Below, in pieces: positions 36,316-45,999 of a stretch of 64,000 nucleotides of DNA. The notes beneath the pieces were generated by a model, which made no database searches, was not told where the DNA came from, and saw only the letters and a list, made by a program, of their open reading frames with translations. This stretch comes from Fasciola hepatica. Taxonomy: Eukaryota; Platyhelminthes; Trematoda; Plagiorchiida; Fasciolidae. Numbering within the stretch: the first letter of the stretch is position 1; each line of letters starts with the position of its first letter. Position numbers and translations under genes: made by a program. The stretch spans positions 7,906,501 through 7,970,500 of the forward strand of contig CANUEZ040000020.1 in the NCBI GenBank assembly GCA_948099385.1, given 5' to 3'.

Positions 36316-36980
36316 ATTCAGGCACGGAAGCTGCTGACCAAGTCGTGTCTGACGAACACAGCTTCGGAACTTTCTACGAAGTGCCTCAACAACTGAACTC
36401 AACCTCCAGGCATAAAAAAATTTTTTTCGATGTTCTGACTTCCGATTTATTCTGTTCCTTGACTTCTTACACAACTGTTTTATCTTCAATCCGGTAATTC
36501 TTTGTTCCACTTTTATCCATTTCTCTGAAACTGGCAGTCAGTGTTCTTCCAGTTGCACCATTCGTTTCCTCGTCTTATCCAAGGCCATGGCATGCCTTTT
36601 ATTTCGCTGCTTCTTGATATTCAACTATTTTTATTTTCTTCTCCCACTCATCAAACTTCGCCATATTACACTCCAGTTTGCATACGGATGGACCAATCCG
36701 CAGTTAAAACTCCATTTCAAAGCTCCTTTAGAAAACAACCTATTCGCTGGGGGTCACTGAACTTTGACTCACTTGTATGTCTGAGGCCCACGGTTTTGAA
36801 ATGGTTCTTCATCATCAGTTTGTTCTTCACGTGAAGCTTTATTTTTCGGCTCAACACTCACCCACGGCTGCTCGAGAAGTTGTTCCACCGTGATCTATAG
36901 CATAATTTCTTCCGGAACAATGCTTTCCTTTATTTATCAATTTTCGGTATGAAAAATTCTAAGGCCCTTACTGTTCATCA
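36316..36980 (+). other. 3' UTR of LINE copy E
   Basis: Shares ordered blocks with the minus-strand sequence of 17600-16840 (copy D): TTTTATCTTCAATCCGG at 36478-36494, a CATATTACACTCCAGTTTGC and ATACGGATG block at 36661-36689, TGTATGTCTGAGGCC near 36775 and a TTCGG-rich end near 36950. No tail repeat was found. Confidence 0.6.
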
Positions 36981-38220
36981 CTCCTCGTCATCACTGTGCC
37001 ACTCTTGGACAGAACTCACTAAATCATCTGCGCTAATCCTCCAGTAATACAGCACTAGCTGGCGGGCAGTCTGTGCGAAGTCATTGGTGATACCTTTCCA
37101 CCGTCGTCGTCATGCCCGCAAAGTTGCCCTGCTTTTCATAATTGGCGATGTAGTCGCCAGATGGCATGCATATATACCGGAACCCCTTCCGAATCTGGTA
37201 TTGGCGGAAGTACGGGGCTAATTGATAGCCCCAGGAAAGCTGCCATTATCTGAGTGTTCGCCCCATCTCCTGTCCTTCCCTTTCGCAGCTTGCGGCAGCA
37301 ACACCGCTAGATGTTACGGCATCTAATCTCTGGTCGCCCCGTAATACGGGAAACAGCCATCCTCATCAGTATCGAACCCAGTGGGCCACGTGTAAGGACG
37401 ATCTAGTCGGGGGAAGTGGGAAGTTTACCCCACGGACCAAAATTTGCTCCTGCTGTCCTCAGTAAAAATGGGCAAAATGGTCATGGGCCAACGCCCTCTG
37501 CCCCCTCAGTGAAGAAGGACTTCTGATAATAGTCTAAACTCGACCTTCACAAGGAAAACCCCAGGATTTTAAGGCAGCCTCCAGTTTTTTTGTCTGAACC
37601 TGTGCGGGGTGACAGCTAGCTAGCTCTCGACATAAGCTTGCCTGCCCCGCCTTTCTCAGCTTCAATCTTTTTCGGTTCCCTCCAAAACTCTCAACCAGCT
37701 TGCCGATTTCTATTGCGGTAGTCAATACGTGGTTTGAATAATTATGACTCAAGGTCAAGGTCATCTTGACGCATGAATCAGGTTGTCTCAAATTTTTCTT
37801 TTTTCCGTCGTTAGGGCTTGATTTTGGGTCACATCTATTAGCAACATTTATCCAAACTAAAGCGTCATATTGCCCGTGACAATAACTGCGACACACCATT
37901 GTGCGTCCGTAATTTATTACCGCGAGAAATCTACAAAACCCTCTACCTAGAAATCTAGATCTATTACTACTACAAACAGCCCTTTGCAAGCCCAACCTTA
38001 AAATACCCAGCGTTCTTTAGCTAGCTCAACTCTTTTGGTGATCGTCCGTTCCTTGGCGCCACCCCACAGTGAGATCGTAAAATATCAACACAAGACCTTT
38101 ATAGGAAATTAGGTAGGAAGCCTAACTAAAAATATTTCTGGCGACTCCATCTGTGAAACCATTGTCGATTCTCGAACAATTCACGGGAATAACTGAACCA
38201 TCACATCAATTCGTTTATCG
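36981..38220. other. No gene recognised between LINE copies E and F
   Basis: A 153-codon minus-strand frame (37534-37995) and GC-rich patches near 37100-37400 show no motif. The right part may belong to the 5' UTR of copy F, whose 5' end I cannot place. A target-site duplication was not found. Confidence 0.3.
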
Positions 38221-38686
38221 ATTTAAATCGGTATAGTTTTTGCTTAGCTATCTAGAGTAATACTAAAAAAATTACGGCTTTTAAGTGTGGTCCCATAACT
38301 CCAAAAACTTTCTGAGGATTTCCTCCGGACGCGAAATCTTGACCTAAACAGCTAATTTAAAAATTCTCGCAAAAGAAGTATTTGAACTGCTTCCCAGGAT
38401 ATGCATGAACTGAGAGAAACTTGTGTCTAAAATAAGAAAAAGTTGGCACCATCGTGCGCGACTGTGTGGCAGTCTACCACCCAATTCAGCATATTAATTC
38501 AGGGAATTCCCTGAAAGAAGTCCTCGTTTAATTTCAGAGACTCTATATCAACAGTTCCATAGTTTTAAGTTTCTTTGATCCAGAGCCACAGAGTAACACG
38601 TTTTTATTTCAGTAAGCCTGTACATTGGGGAACGTAAGACTACTCTGTGTATTTAGCTCTCTAGTGCAATCGCTGTCAGTGTTGCA
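38221..38686 (+). promoter_or_regulatory. 5' UTR of LINE copy F, candidate internal promoter
   Basis: The block TCGGTATAGTTTTTGC then TTAGCTATCTAGAG (38229-38258) is conserved in copy D upstream of its ORF1. Between this block and the ATG, copy F has about 200 bases more than copy D. I see no clear TATA box at a defined distance. The promoter role is inferred from LINE biology and from the conservation. Confidence 0.5.
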
Positions 38687-40267
38687 ATGCCCAAACTGCC
38701 GGCTAGACAAACCGCATCCTCACTGGTTGGTCGTACCAACATCCGACCAAAAATACTCGCCAAGTCGAAAGTCGCAAAACTCCCACTGAATCCTTGTTCC
38801 GTTAGCCTGACCGATGTATTTGGAGGGGCAAACAAAAGGGCAGAGACCATAGAACACAATCTTCTTAATCTCAGTAGCCACATTTCTTTGATTGATACGA
38901 CCCTATCCAAGCTAATTCCGCTCACGTATATCTCTGACCCTCCAACAAATCCGTCAACCCTAGACCTAGTCACGGCTGGGCGTTTCATAGACGCCATTGC
39001 CTCAGAAATAGTTCGAAGAATCAGTAACTCAAAAAATGCTGTGGTATTTAATATTCCCGACAGAATCCCTGTTGAGAAAGTAAAACATAACCTTCTAAGT
39101 TCTATTAATATGGCACACCACCCCTGCCAGTGCTTTCGGCTACGAAAGAACATTCAACGCAAATCCTGTCCAGTGTTGTTCAAATTTCTTGAAGAGGAAC
39201 CCGCTAAACAATTCATTAAGAGCCAATCCACCGTCGCTTTGAGATCCCCGTTCAAGAACATTAAAATTGCTGCCGACAAAACCCCATTACAAAGGGAATT
39301 CGCCAGGTCCACCAGCACGCATTCAGCTTCGTCAAAAATTGTCCGCCCTCAACTATCCGCTTCTTCTCAGTCTGACGATGCGCAAAATGCATGCAATATC
39401 AATTCGGCTTCATGTTCACCAGAACATCGATCCCATATGTTTGACGTCGATTTAGATATATCCAGTTCAACGTCACCTCACCAGCCAGCGCCTAAGAAAC
39501 CAAGAAGCATAGAGTTTACCCCGGGCAAGCTGTCCTCTCTTGAGCTGACTAACTCGATTCCACCATTACCTATCACCGAAATATCGGCCACGATCGATGA
39601 CGATGCGAACCGCCTAACTGGCTTAGCAGCCATACCCAGAGATCCTCAACCCATCAGCGGAGTCACCCCAAATTCTTCTTTGCCATCTCTCCACTCGGCT
39701 CCAATAGCCACTCGGCAATCTACGGTGCCTAGGCCATCCCCCAAACCAGCGAAAACATCATTACTAGGTGGACTGCACGCTGTTGACACTACGGTCAATC
39801 CTAACTCACTCATCAAGCCACACTCCCAACGGCTAAGGACCCCAAGCGAGGCAACACGGAGTGCAACAATGGACAAGAAAACGTCATTCAAGACCTATCT
39901 CCCCAATCCAAACCACCAACCACTAGTTGCACCGTACATTCCACCCAGTATCGCGTTCTCTTCACCTGGTTATCATCCTCATCAGGCTGGTACAACTAAC
40001 CTCCGGGCCTCTTCAACAACGCCACCATTCATACCAAACGATTACTTTAGTGTTCTACATAACTTCTATCGTAGCCTAAGTAATATTTTCTCACATGAAT
40101 CTCTTTCCTTTTATCGTTCACATATCTCACCCACCCTGAATCCCTTTTCTACCGCAGGCCACTTACAACAGTACCCACGACCTCCCAGTCACTACGCCAA
40201 CCAACACCCGTATATCCCACTTCCATTTCACATTCCCCCTCCAGGTTACAGCCCATCAAATTACTGA
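38687..40267 (+). CDS. LINE ORF1 protein, RNA-binding, 526 aa
   Basis: Intact frame from ATG 38687 (purine at -3) to TGA 40265-40267. Residues about 50-110 are predicted helical (VFGGANKRAETIEHNLLNLS, then TAGRFIDAIASEIVRR). Residues 115-205 look like an RRM-type RNA-binding fold: KNAVVFNIPDRIPVEKVKH, a cysteine-containing HHPCQCFRLRKN, CPVLFKFLEEEPAKQFI, then FKNIKIAADKTPLQR. This core is the part best conserved in copies D, E and H. Residues 206-526 are a low-complexity Ser/Pro/His/Tyr-rich tail with a short acidic MFDVDLDISSS near 247. No CCHC zinc knuckle is present. It should coat the element's RNA as part of the retrotransposition particle. It lies directly upstream of ORF2 and in the same frame. 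The start is supported by copy D, which begins at the same Met. Confidence 0.85.
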   Translation: MPKLPARQTASSLVGRTNIRPKILAKSKVAKLPLNPCSVSLTDVFGGANKRAETIEHNLLNLSSHISLIDTTLSKLIPLTYISDPPTNPSTLDLVTAGRFIDAIASEIVRRISNSKNAVVFNIPDRIPVEKVKHNLLSSINMAHHPCQCFRLRKNIQRKSCPVLFKFLEEEPAKQFIKSQSTVALRSPFKNIKIAADKTPLQREFARSTSTHSASSKIVRPQLSASSQSDDAQNACNINSASCSPEHRSHMFDVDLDISSSTSPHQPAPKKPRSIEFTPGKLSSLELTNSIPPLPITEISATIDDDANRLTGLAAIPRDPQPISGVTPNSSLPSLHSAPIATRQSTVPRPSPKPAKTSLLGGLHAVDTTVNPNSLIKPHSQRLRTPSEATRSATMDKKTSFKTYLPNPNHQPLVAPYIPPSIAFSSPGYHPHQAGTTNLRASSTTPPFIPNDYFSVLHNFYRSLSNIFSHESLSFYRSHISPTLNPFSTAGHLQQYPRPPSHYANQHPYIPLPFHIPPPGYSPSNY

Positions 40268-40618
40268 TGTCAAGAGGGCACCTGTGTTACCGCCCGTATT
40301 AAGGCAGGTGCCAAGATACCTGAGGCTGCTGCACGTCCTTTTTCTTTCCCACTTAACAGCTACTTAACGCTCCCTCCTCATATTTCTACGCCCCAGCCAC
40401 CAGTATCTACCAATAGTAAAGCACTCGATAGTGATCTTTCGCGGTGTTGTTCCACGCTAAGTAGACTTACCAACCGCCGACATCCTTCCAATCTAACGAA
40501 TCTCATCAGTACTAGCCACACCCGGCTTAGCTTAACAACCAAGCTGACCGCCACGCCAGGTGTTTCTACTCAGCTTATTTCACCATCCACATTACCGACT
40601 ACTCCATCTCAAGAAATA
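40268..40618 (+). other. In-frame open linker between ORF1 stop and ORF2 first ATG
   Basis: These 117 codons, in the frame shared by ORF1 and ORF2, contain no stop and no ATG. The translation is Ser/Thr/Pro-rich, like the ORF1 tail. So ORF1, a single TGA, the linker and ORF2 make one frame of 1610 codons with one stop. The TGA overlaps an ATG (TGATG, 40265-40269), but that ATG opens a different frame. Copies D and E also have protein-like sequence in this place; in copy D it is continuous in frame with the endonuclease. The linker is therefore probably translated as the ORF2 N-terminus or as the product of recoding. Confidence 0.6.
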
Positions 40619-43519
40619 ATGATTGCGTCATCCGATCCACCTTCAGCAAATGCAATTTCGGAATCCTATAAAGATCTTAACGTTAACCTTGACTCCACTA
40701 AACAGTTCTCATTGTTTATGCTGAATGCACGCTCAATAGTGAATAAGATGCGAATGCTGCGTATATTACTGCTCACGTCTGATTACGATCTTATTTTAAT
40801 TACCGAAACCTGGTTGACAGACAACACTCCAAACGAGGATATCGCTATCACCGGATACCAAGCTTTCAGGAAAAATAGACTCACTCAGAGAGGGGGAGGC
40901 TGTCTTATATATGTAAGACGAAACATGCGAGCGAAAATATTTCAGCACCCCATACTTGATAACTTGCCGGATTCAGTTTGGCTACAGGTCACTACAGGAT
41001 GTTCTGACTTCATTGTTAGTTGCATCTACCGCCCCCCGAATACTAGTCAAAACGACTTTCTGCCTATCATAGAGGCGTTAAACGTTGTTGCGGACATACC
41101 CGGCCCAAAACTGGTGGCCGGCGACTTTAACGCACCAGGCATACGTTGGTCCACTTTGAAAGCTCCACATCACTTAATACACTTCTTGACCAGCATTCGT
41201 TTAGGAGGATGGACTCAACATGTGATGTGCCCAACTAGAGGCAGTAGCATCCTTGATCTCATTTTTACGGTAGGATTATCTCGCGTGCACACATCTATCG
41301 TAAACAGCATCCCAGGTTGTGACCACTTGCCGGTAAAATGTGAGTTTTCAGTGCCAGCACGAACCATTCACAAACCAACCGTTAAAAGACCGTTCCACCA
41401 AGCTAGCTGGAATCAATTACCCTCACTTATTCGCTCGCAGAACTGGGATACTTTCTTTTTATCTGATGACTTGCATACCGTGGTGGATCATCTTTACTCC
41501 ACAATAAATGCATGTCTTGACGTAATCACCCCAACCCGAGGTCTACCTGGACGAGATAAACCAAACAGTTTTTGTCGACTAAAGCAGAAGCTTTCTATGC
41601 TACAACGCAAATTCCTTAGGTCGAGAGACTTTTCGTTGTTCTTGCAAATGAACCGTTTATCTAATTCTATGAAATTGATTGAAATGTCCCGCAGTAAAAA
41701 ACAGGAATTAAGGGCGCTGAGTCACCCCAAGAGGTCCGAAGCTTTATCTAAGCTGATGAAGCTGAGAAACAGCCAGTGCAGTTCTCCTATCTCATCCGTT
41801 ATATCTAACAACAATTATATAACGAACTCCCAAGAGATCTCCGAGGCATTCAGTGCCTATTTTGCTTCGTCTCTAACGACCGATGACTCCCTATGCCTAT
41901 ATCACGTTGAGCCGCTGACATCTGCACAGTTCTCAGCGGTTACATTTCACCCGAACGACTTAACAGTACAGCTAACTAAAATTAGGAGGTCATACCACCC
42001 CGGGCCAGATGCCGTACCACCGGCTACTTTTAGTCTAGGTGGCACTGATATCCCATTCTTGCTATCAAAGGTTTTTAATTTATCTATGAGCAGTAGCGTT
42101 TTCCCCTCCCATTGGAAAACATCAGTTATTATCCCAATTCTTAAGAAAGGTTCACGCCAGGACCTAACCAACTATCGACCAGTGAACCACACCCCTATAG
42201 TTTCCCGAATTATGGAAAGACTGATAAAAAATAAGCTGACAACTCATTTACTAAACAATAACCTCATTAACACTGGACAGCACGGTTTTCTTCAAAAAAG
42301 ATCCTGTGCCACCTGTATGTGTGACTTCCTTAACCTAATAACTACGGCCACTAACAGTGGTAAATCAGTGATTGTAATCCTCCTTGACATGACTAAAGCT
42401 TTCGATCGAGTATCCCACAATAGGCTCATGGCGAAGATGAAAACCTACGGAATTGTTGACCCGATCCTGAGTTGGTTTTCGTCATATCTAACATCCCGAA
42501 AGCAGGTGGTGGACGTTGATGGCAGTTTATCATCACCTCGACCAGTTACTAGTGGAGTTATTCAGGGTAGTGTACTAGGTCCCTTACTTTTTCTTATATA
42601 TGTTAATGACATTTTCAACGTCATCACACACGGGGCTGCGTTCCTTTTTGCAGATGACATAAAAATTATGTACTCCTTTGAACCTGACGCCTTAGCTTCT
42701 ACCATTGCTAGCATAACGAGCGATTTACTATCGCTAGACTCATGGAGCAACCAATGGTTGATGAAATTCTCCGCTGTCAAAAGTTGTATCCTTATGTATA
42801 AATGTCAGGTTCCCGCGGGAATGTTTAAAATTAATGATCAGTTCATCCCCAACAGTCCGGAAGTAAGGGACTTGGGATTACAATATTCTTCTACATTTAA
42901 TTTCTCTGAACATTCGGCCGTGCAGGTTGCTAAAGCTAGACGGCTAATTGGTCTGATTAATAGAACCTTCAGTCTTACAGAGAGCAAGCTAAGCATTTTT
43001 AAAACTCATGTAAGACCACTTCTGGAATATTGCACTGTCGTCTTTTCTAACATGCGGCAGATTGACAGATTTGCAATTGAGAATGTACAACGTAGATTTA
43101 CCAAACAACTACTAGGATATTCCTCGCCTTTAAATTATATGGAAAGGTGTGAAATATTGCACCTAGAGTTCCTATGGCTGCGCCGTCTACGAATGAACCT
43201 GTCTTTCTTTTGCAATATTGTAAAACGTACATCTTGCAATTCAGCCCCCCAGGTCAAAACTCCCTCCAACTATTCTTTACGACATAGGGACTCTATGGTC
43301 TTGATTCCAGTATCCAGGACTGCGATGCGGTCAAACTTCTTTATTGTTAAATATTCTTCCCTCTGGAACAAACTCCCACCTCAACTTAGGTCAATGTCTT
43401 CGGCCTCTTTATTATTCAAAAAAGAAATAAATAAACATCTAACTGTCCAAAAACTCATCCGTATGCATGATCCCTACATGTCTATTACCCGAGCCTACGA
43501 ACTGGGCCTGGGATACTAA
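40619..43519 (+). CDS. LINE ORF2: endonuclease-reverse transcriptase, 966 aa
   Basis: Intact frame. The N-terminal apurinic-type endonuclease (residues about 31-245) has all expected residues: Asn36 (LNARSIVNK), Glu63 (LITETWLTD), Asp169 and Asn171 (VAGDFNAPG), Asp213 (ILDLIFT) and His236 (GCDHLPVKC). The reverse transcriptase (about 500-735) has NTGQHGFLQKRSC, VIVILLDMTKAFDRVSH (Asp590), VTSGVIQGSVLGPLLFLIYV and FADD at 677-680. The thumb and C-terminal region (740-966) has LEYCTVVFSNM, ENVQRRFTKQLLG and SNFFIVKYSSLWNKLP, typical of CR1/Jockey-group LINEs. There is no RNase H domain. It nicks the target and copies the RNA there. ATG 40619 is the first Met, but the frame is open upstream to the ORF1 stop, so the real N-terminus may lie earlier. 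Confidence 0.92.
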   Translation: MIASSDPPSANAISESYKDLNVNLDSTKQFSLFMLNARSIVNKMRMLRILLLTSDYDLILITETWLTDNTPNEDIAITGYQAFRKNRLTQRGGGCLIYVRRNMRAKIFQHPILDNLPDSVWLQVTTGCSDFIVSCIYRPPNTSQNDFLPIIEALNVVADIPGPKLVAGDFNAPGIRWSTLKAPHHLIHFLTSIRLGGWTQHVMCPTRGSSILDLIFTVGLSRVHTSIVNSIPGCDHLPVKCEFSVPARTIHKPTVKRPFHQASWNQLPSLIRSQNWDTFFLSDDLHTVVDHLYSTINACLDVITPTRGLPGRDKPNSFCRLKQKLSMLQRKFLRSRDFSLFLQMNRLSNSMKLIEMSRSKKQELRALSHPKRSEALSKLMKLRNSQCSSPISSVISNNNYITNSQEISEAFSAYFASSLTTDDSLCLYHVEPLTSAQFSAVTFHPNDLTVQLTKIRRSYHPGPDAVPPATFSLGGTDIPFLLSKVFNLSMSSSVFPSHWKTSVIIPILKKGSRQDLTNYRPVNHTPIVSRIMERLIKNKLTTHLLNNNLINTGQHGFLQKRSCATCMCDFLNLITTATNSGKSVIVILLDMTKAFDRVSHNRLMAKMKTYGIVDPILSWFSSYLTSRKQVVDVDGSLSSPRPVTSGVIQGSVLGPLLFLIYVNDIFNVITHGAAFLFADDIKIMYSFEPDALASTIASITSDLLSLDSWSNQWLMKFSAVKSCILMYKCQVPAGMFKINDQFIPNSPEVRDLGLQYSSTFNFSEHSAVQVAKARRLIGLINRTFSLTESKLSIFKTHVRPLLEYCTVVFSNMRQIDRFAIENVQRRFTKQLLGYSSPLNYMERCEILHLEFLWLRRLRMNLSFFCNIVKRTSCNSAPQVKTPSNYSLRHRDSMVLIPVSRTAMRSNFFIVKYSSLWNKLPPQLRSMSSASLLFKKEINKHLTVQKLIRMHDPYMSITRAYELGLGY

Positions 43520-45672
43520 CCAAAAGCTTAACAACTTTGTTCAGTACCAACGGATGGTAAGGAGCATTCTGTATTATAGTTAGCAAATAAAAGCAGTCCA
43601 ACCTATACTCCATGACTGTCAACAGCACACTCCACGTGTTTGTCTAGCCACTTCCTATTTTCAACGCTTCTGACCACGACCCCCTACTGGCCACCGTTAC
43701 TCCGGTGATTCTTTTTTCATGCTGTCAGATTTTGCCCTAGTCGGTTAGGTTCTTCTTTTTTTATCAGCTGCCGCCAGGTATTAGAGCATTTATAATGCTA
43801 GAAAATACATAGCAGCATATATAATATGGTCCTCAAGGTACCAGTCTCATCCACTCTCCAACTACTTACTCATTGAGACCCTATTTCAACACAAGATTCC
43901 AGGCCTCGTTCTGATGAACGAATCGCCACAATCGATGTGGTCTTCCATAAACCATTCGTCGAACTACACATAAGTATTTGCCCCCAGTGTCGCCTATTCT
44001 CGCTTCCTTGCTTTTTTGGTAACTCTCAATAAGCCTCACAAGAATTAGTCGCTAGTACCGGTCTTCTCCGCTTTCCGTATGTTGTTTAATCCAAAAAAAC
44101 AAGACCTCAACGTCGCGACCACCCATTTCTGTTACTGGCATGATATTGGTGTTCTGTCTTTCTCCCCTAACCCACAGCTGGTAGAATTGCCAGACTGCAG
44201 CCCTCTCAGTTTTGTTTTCAGAACCTGTACCCTAAGGACGATTGTCGCCGTCCACTTCCCAGGAATAACGTGGACCCTCTCTTGCTGGACAGGACAAACG
44301 AGATTTACACACAACTTCATTTTCGCCCGTCTCACGATCGCTTTCCCCAAGATTCCCGCCATCGGACTTCTTGAACCTGGACTACTCGATCTCACTGCAT
44401 TCATACAACTCATTTTAATCCCATATGTCATTATGCCCGTTCCGTGTTAGAACTCGCTAATACTGTTCACACACTGGCACCTTTATTGTCACTGTTCATT
44501 GCTTCATCGGTCACCAAAAAAAAACGTCCGGCACTGACATATCTTTCAGTAGTCCTCCAGTGGGCAGCGAAGTAATTAGTAACTACCTGCACTCTTCATC
44601 GGTCCATCCGATCGCATCCGCAATGCTGTTGCATCGAGTGTTCGGGCTCTGTAGATCACTGCGTTCCCTCCACGATTGAACGTCTTCGATACACTTCCCA
44701 TGCTGCATCGCCGCTCCGTTCCCATCATTTGTTACACCTGTCAAATTGGTCATTAGAAATGTGACACTCACCGTCTACTTGCTATACCGTCACCGTTATC
44801 GAGACCTTTGATTTTCCAGATGTTGCATTCGTGTTATATTACCGAAACTGACCCCGTATGCAGCCTCTAAATCACACCACTATCTGCACCGGCCGATACA
44901 TTTTATTTCTATATTCGTTGATCCACGGCCGCTTCCCGCGATATACCTGTGCAGTTTTATTGATCTGTCATTTTTGCATGGTACATACCACACAGCATTC
45001 ATCTATTGACGTACACTTATCTGTGGATTACTTTACCTTTCCTCTCACAGAACTGAACACCTGTATAATGGATGTAACCACACGGTCAATATTGATTAGT
45101 CTTCCACTTCCGCTTTGACATTTCATACCAACCCTACATAAAATTTATAACTTGCCGCACGCTCACCTGTTTTACTCCGGCCGTTCCCTGCCACCATCAC
45201 TCTGGTAGTATCCCTCCCAAGAAATACGCAATTGTTTGCAACATATATGATTCCTCCAGTATACAGCCACCACTTTATATACTACCATCTTTTCAGACTG
45301 AAATATTTCCATGTTAATACTTCTTGACATGCCTGTAGTAAAGTGAATAATTCACCAAACGCTTCGACGAGATTTTTATCCATATGCCTCTCATATTCTG
45401 CAGTGCACCAAAAACATTTCCTTCCAATATGTTCGAATTTCCACTAGTGTAATTATTTCATATACCACGTATGCATGTACTCCAGACCAACTGACATCAT
45501 TCGACCTTGACCTTCAAATTTGCTGGGCATTACTACAGTTTTAGTTCACTGTAACACTCTCTCTGATACTCTGCATGCACTTGTTGTACCCTTTTGTGAA
45601 TTGTCATTCCGGCATCACTATAATCATCTGATCATGCATTCTAGCATGCTTCGGGCGCATCCGAAATATACA
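43520..45672 (+). other. 3' UTR of LINE copy F, unusually long
   Basis: No conserved reading frame; frames of up to 123 aa (44079-44450, +) are not kept in copies A or G. An AATAAA lies early at 43586-43591, 67 bases after the ORF2 stop. The distal 600 bases align with copies A, B, C and G, ending with AGCATGCTTCGGGCGCATCC and GAAATATAC (45645-45673). The 3' end of LINE RNA is what their RT recognises, so this conserved end is probably the RT recognition signal. Confidence 0.7.

Positions 45673-45712
<40 letters not shown>
45673..45712 (+). repeat. (ATT)n tail of LINE copy F
   Basis: About twelve nearly perfect ATT units directly follow CCGAAATATACA. It is the longest and cleanest tail among the copies, in line with a young insertion. 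It marks the 3' end of the element. Confidence 0.9.
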
Positions 45713-45714
<2 letters not shown>

Positions 45715-45999
45715 GTCATGCGAACTCTGCTCTGTCGATGTTCCGGCATTGATGTGCCTGCGGTCCACATCTGCGGGCTAAACCTCGCCTGAATTGGTTG
45801 TCGGAAAGGGGAACGCAATTATTACTATTTTACGATTTGTCATCAACTACTTCACTTCCTCTACGTCCTCCCCGAGCCCAAGCGGTAGTAAAACTGTCCA
45901 AAGTCAGCGCTGGTTTGCCTACTACAGTGATGACTCAATTACTTGAACAAAATGCTCACTGATACAAGCCCCTCAACCAAAGGCTTTTTTCTTTAATGG
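45713..45999. other. Right flank of LINE copy F; no gene recognised
   Basis: GC-balanced sequence after the tail. No similarity to the flanks of copies A, C or G was seen, and no target-site duplication can be defined, because the 5' end of copy F is unknown. Confidence 0.3.

Larger units (their letters stand above)
33080..36980 (+). mobile_element. LINE copy E: 5'-truncated, internally deleted, subfamily 2
   Basis: It begins within ORF1 (near the PDRLPLSS position of copy D), runs through broken ORF1 and the 5' two-thirds of ORF2 to about 36315, then jumps directly into the 3' UTR (36330-36980), which aligns with the 3' UTR of copy D. About 1.2-1.4 kb with the RT palm, thumb and C-terminus is missing. 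DNA similarity to copy D is high through the ORF2 linker. The intact copy F starts about 1.2 kb further on, on the same strand. Confidence 0.75.
38221..45712 (+). mobile_element. LINE copy F: apparently intact CR1/Jockey-type non-LTR retrotransposon
   Basis: A complete structure: 5' UTR (at least 38221-38686), ORF1 (526 aa), a linker in the same frame, ORF2 (966 aa), a 3' UTR of about 2.15 kb and an (ATT)n tail ending at 45712. Both ORFs are free of stops over 1.6 and 2.9 kb, while all seven relatives in the window are broken, so this is a recent insertion. RT and endonuclease sequence features place it in the CR1/Jockey group of LINEs; the exact clade needs a tree. The true 5' end could be upstream of 38221. 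It moves, if active, by reverse transcription of its mRNA at a nicked target. Confidence 0.85.

Noticed and set aside
37534..37995. 153-codon minus-strand frame between LINE copies E and F
   Set aside because: No recognisable motif, odd composition (many Cys and Arg), not repeated elsewhere in the window, so not called as a gene.
38653..39153. 166-codon open frame on the minus strand
   Set aside because: It is exactly antisense to the conserved N-terminal part of ORF1 of the intact LINE, which is conserved in three other copies. It is a shadow frame.
44079..44450. 123-codon frame in the 3' UTR of the intact LINE as a possible third ORF
   Set aside because: The frame is not kept in the aligned parts of copies A and G, and there is no motif.
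38100..45730. Target-site duplication around LINE copy F
   Set aside because: No convincing short direct repeat could be matched between the right flank (45713 on) and any candidate left end; the 5' end itself is not defined.
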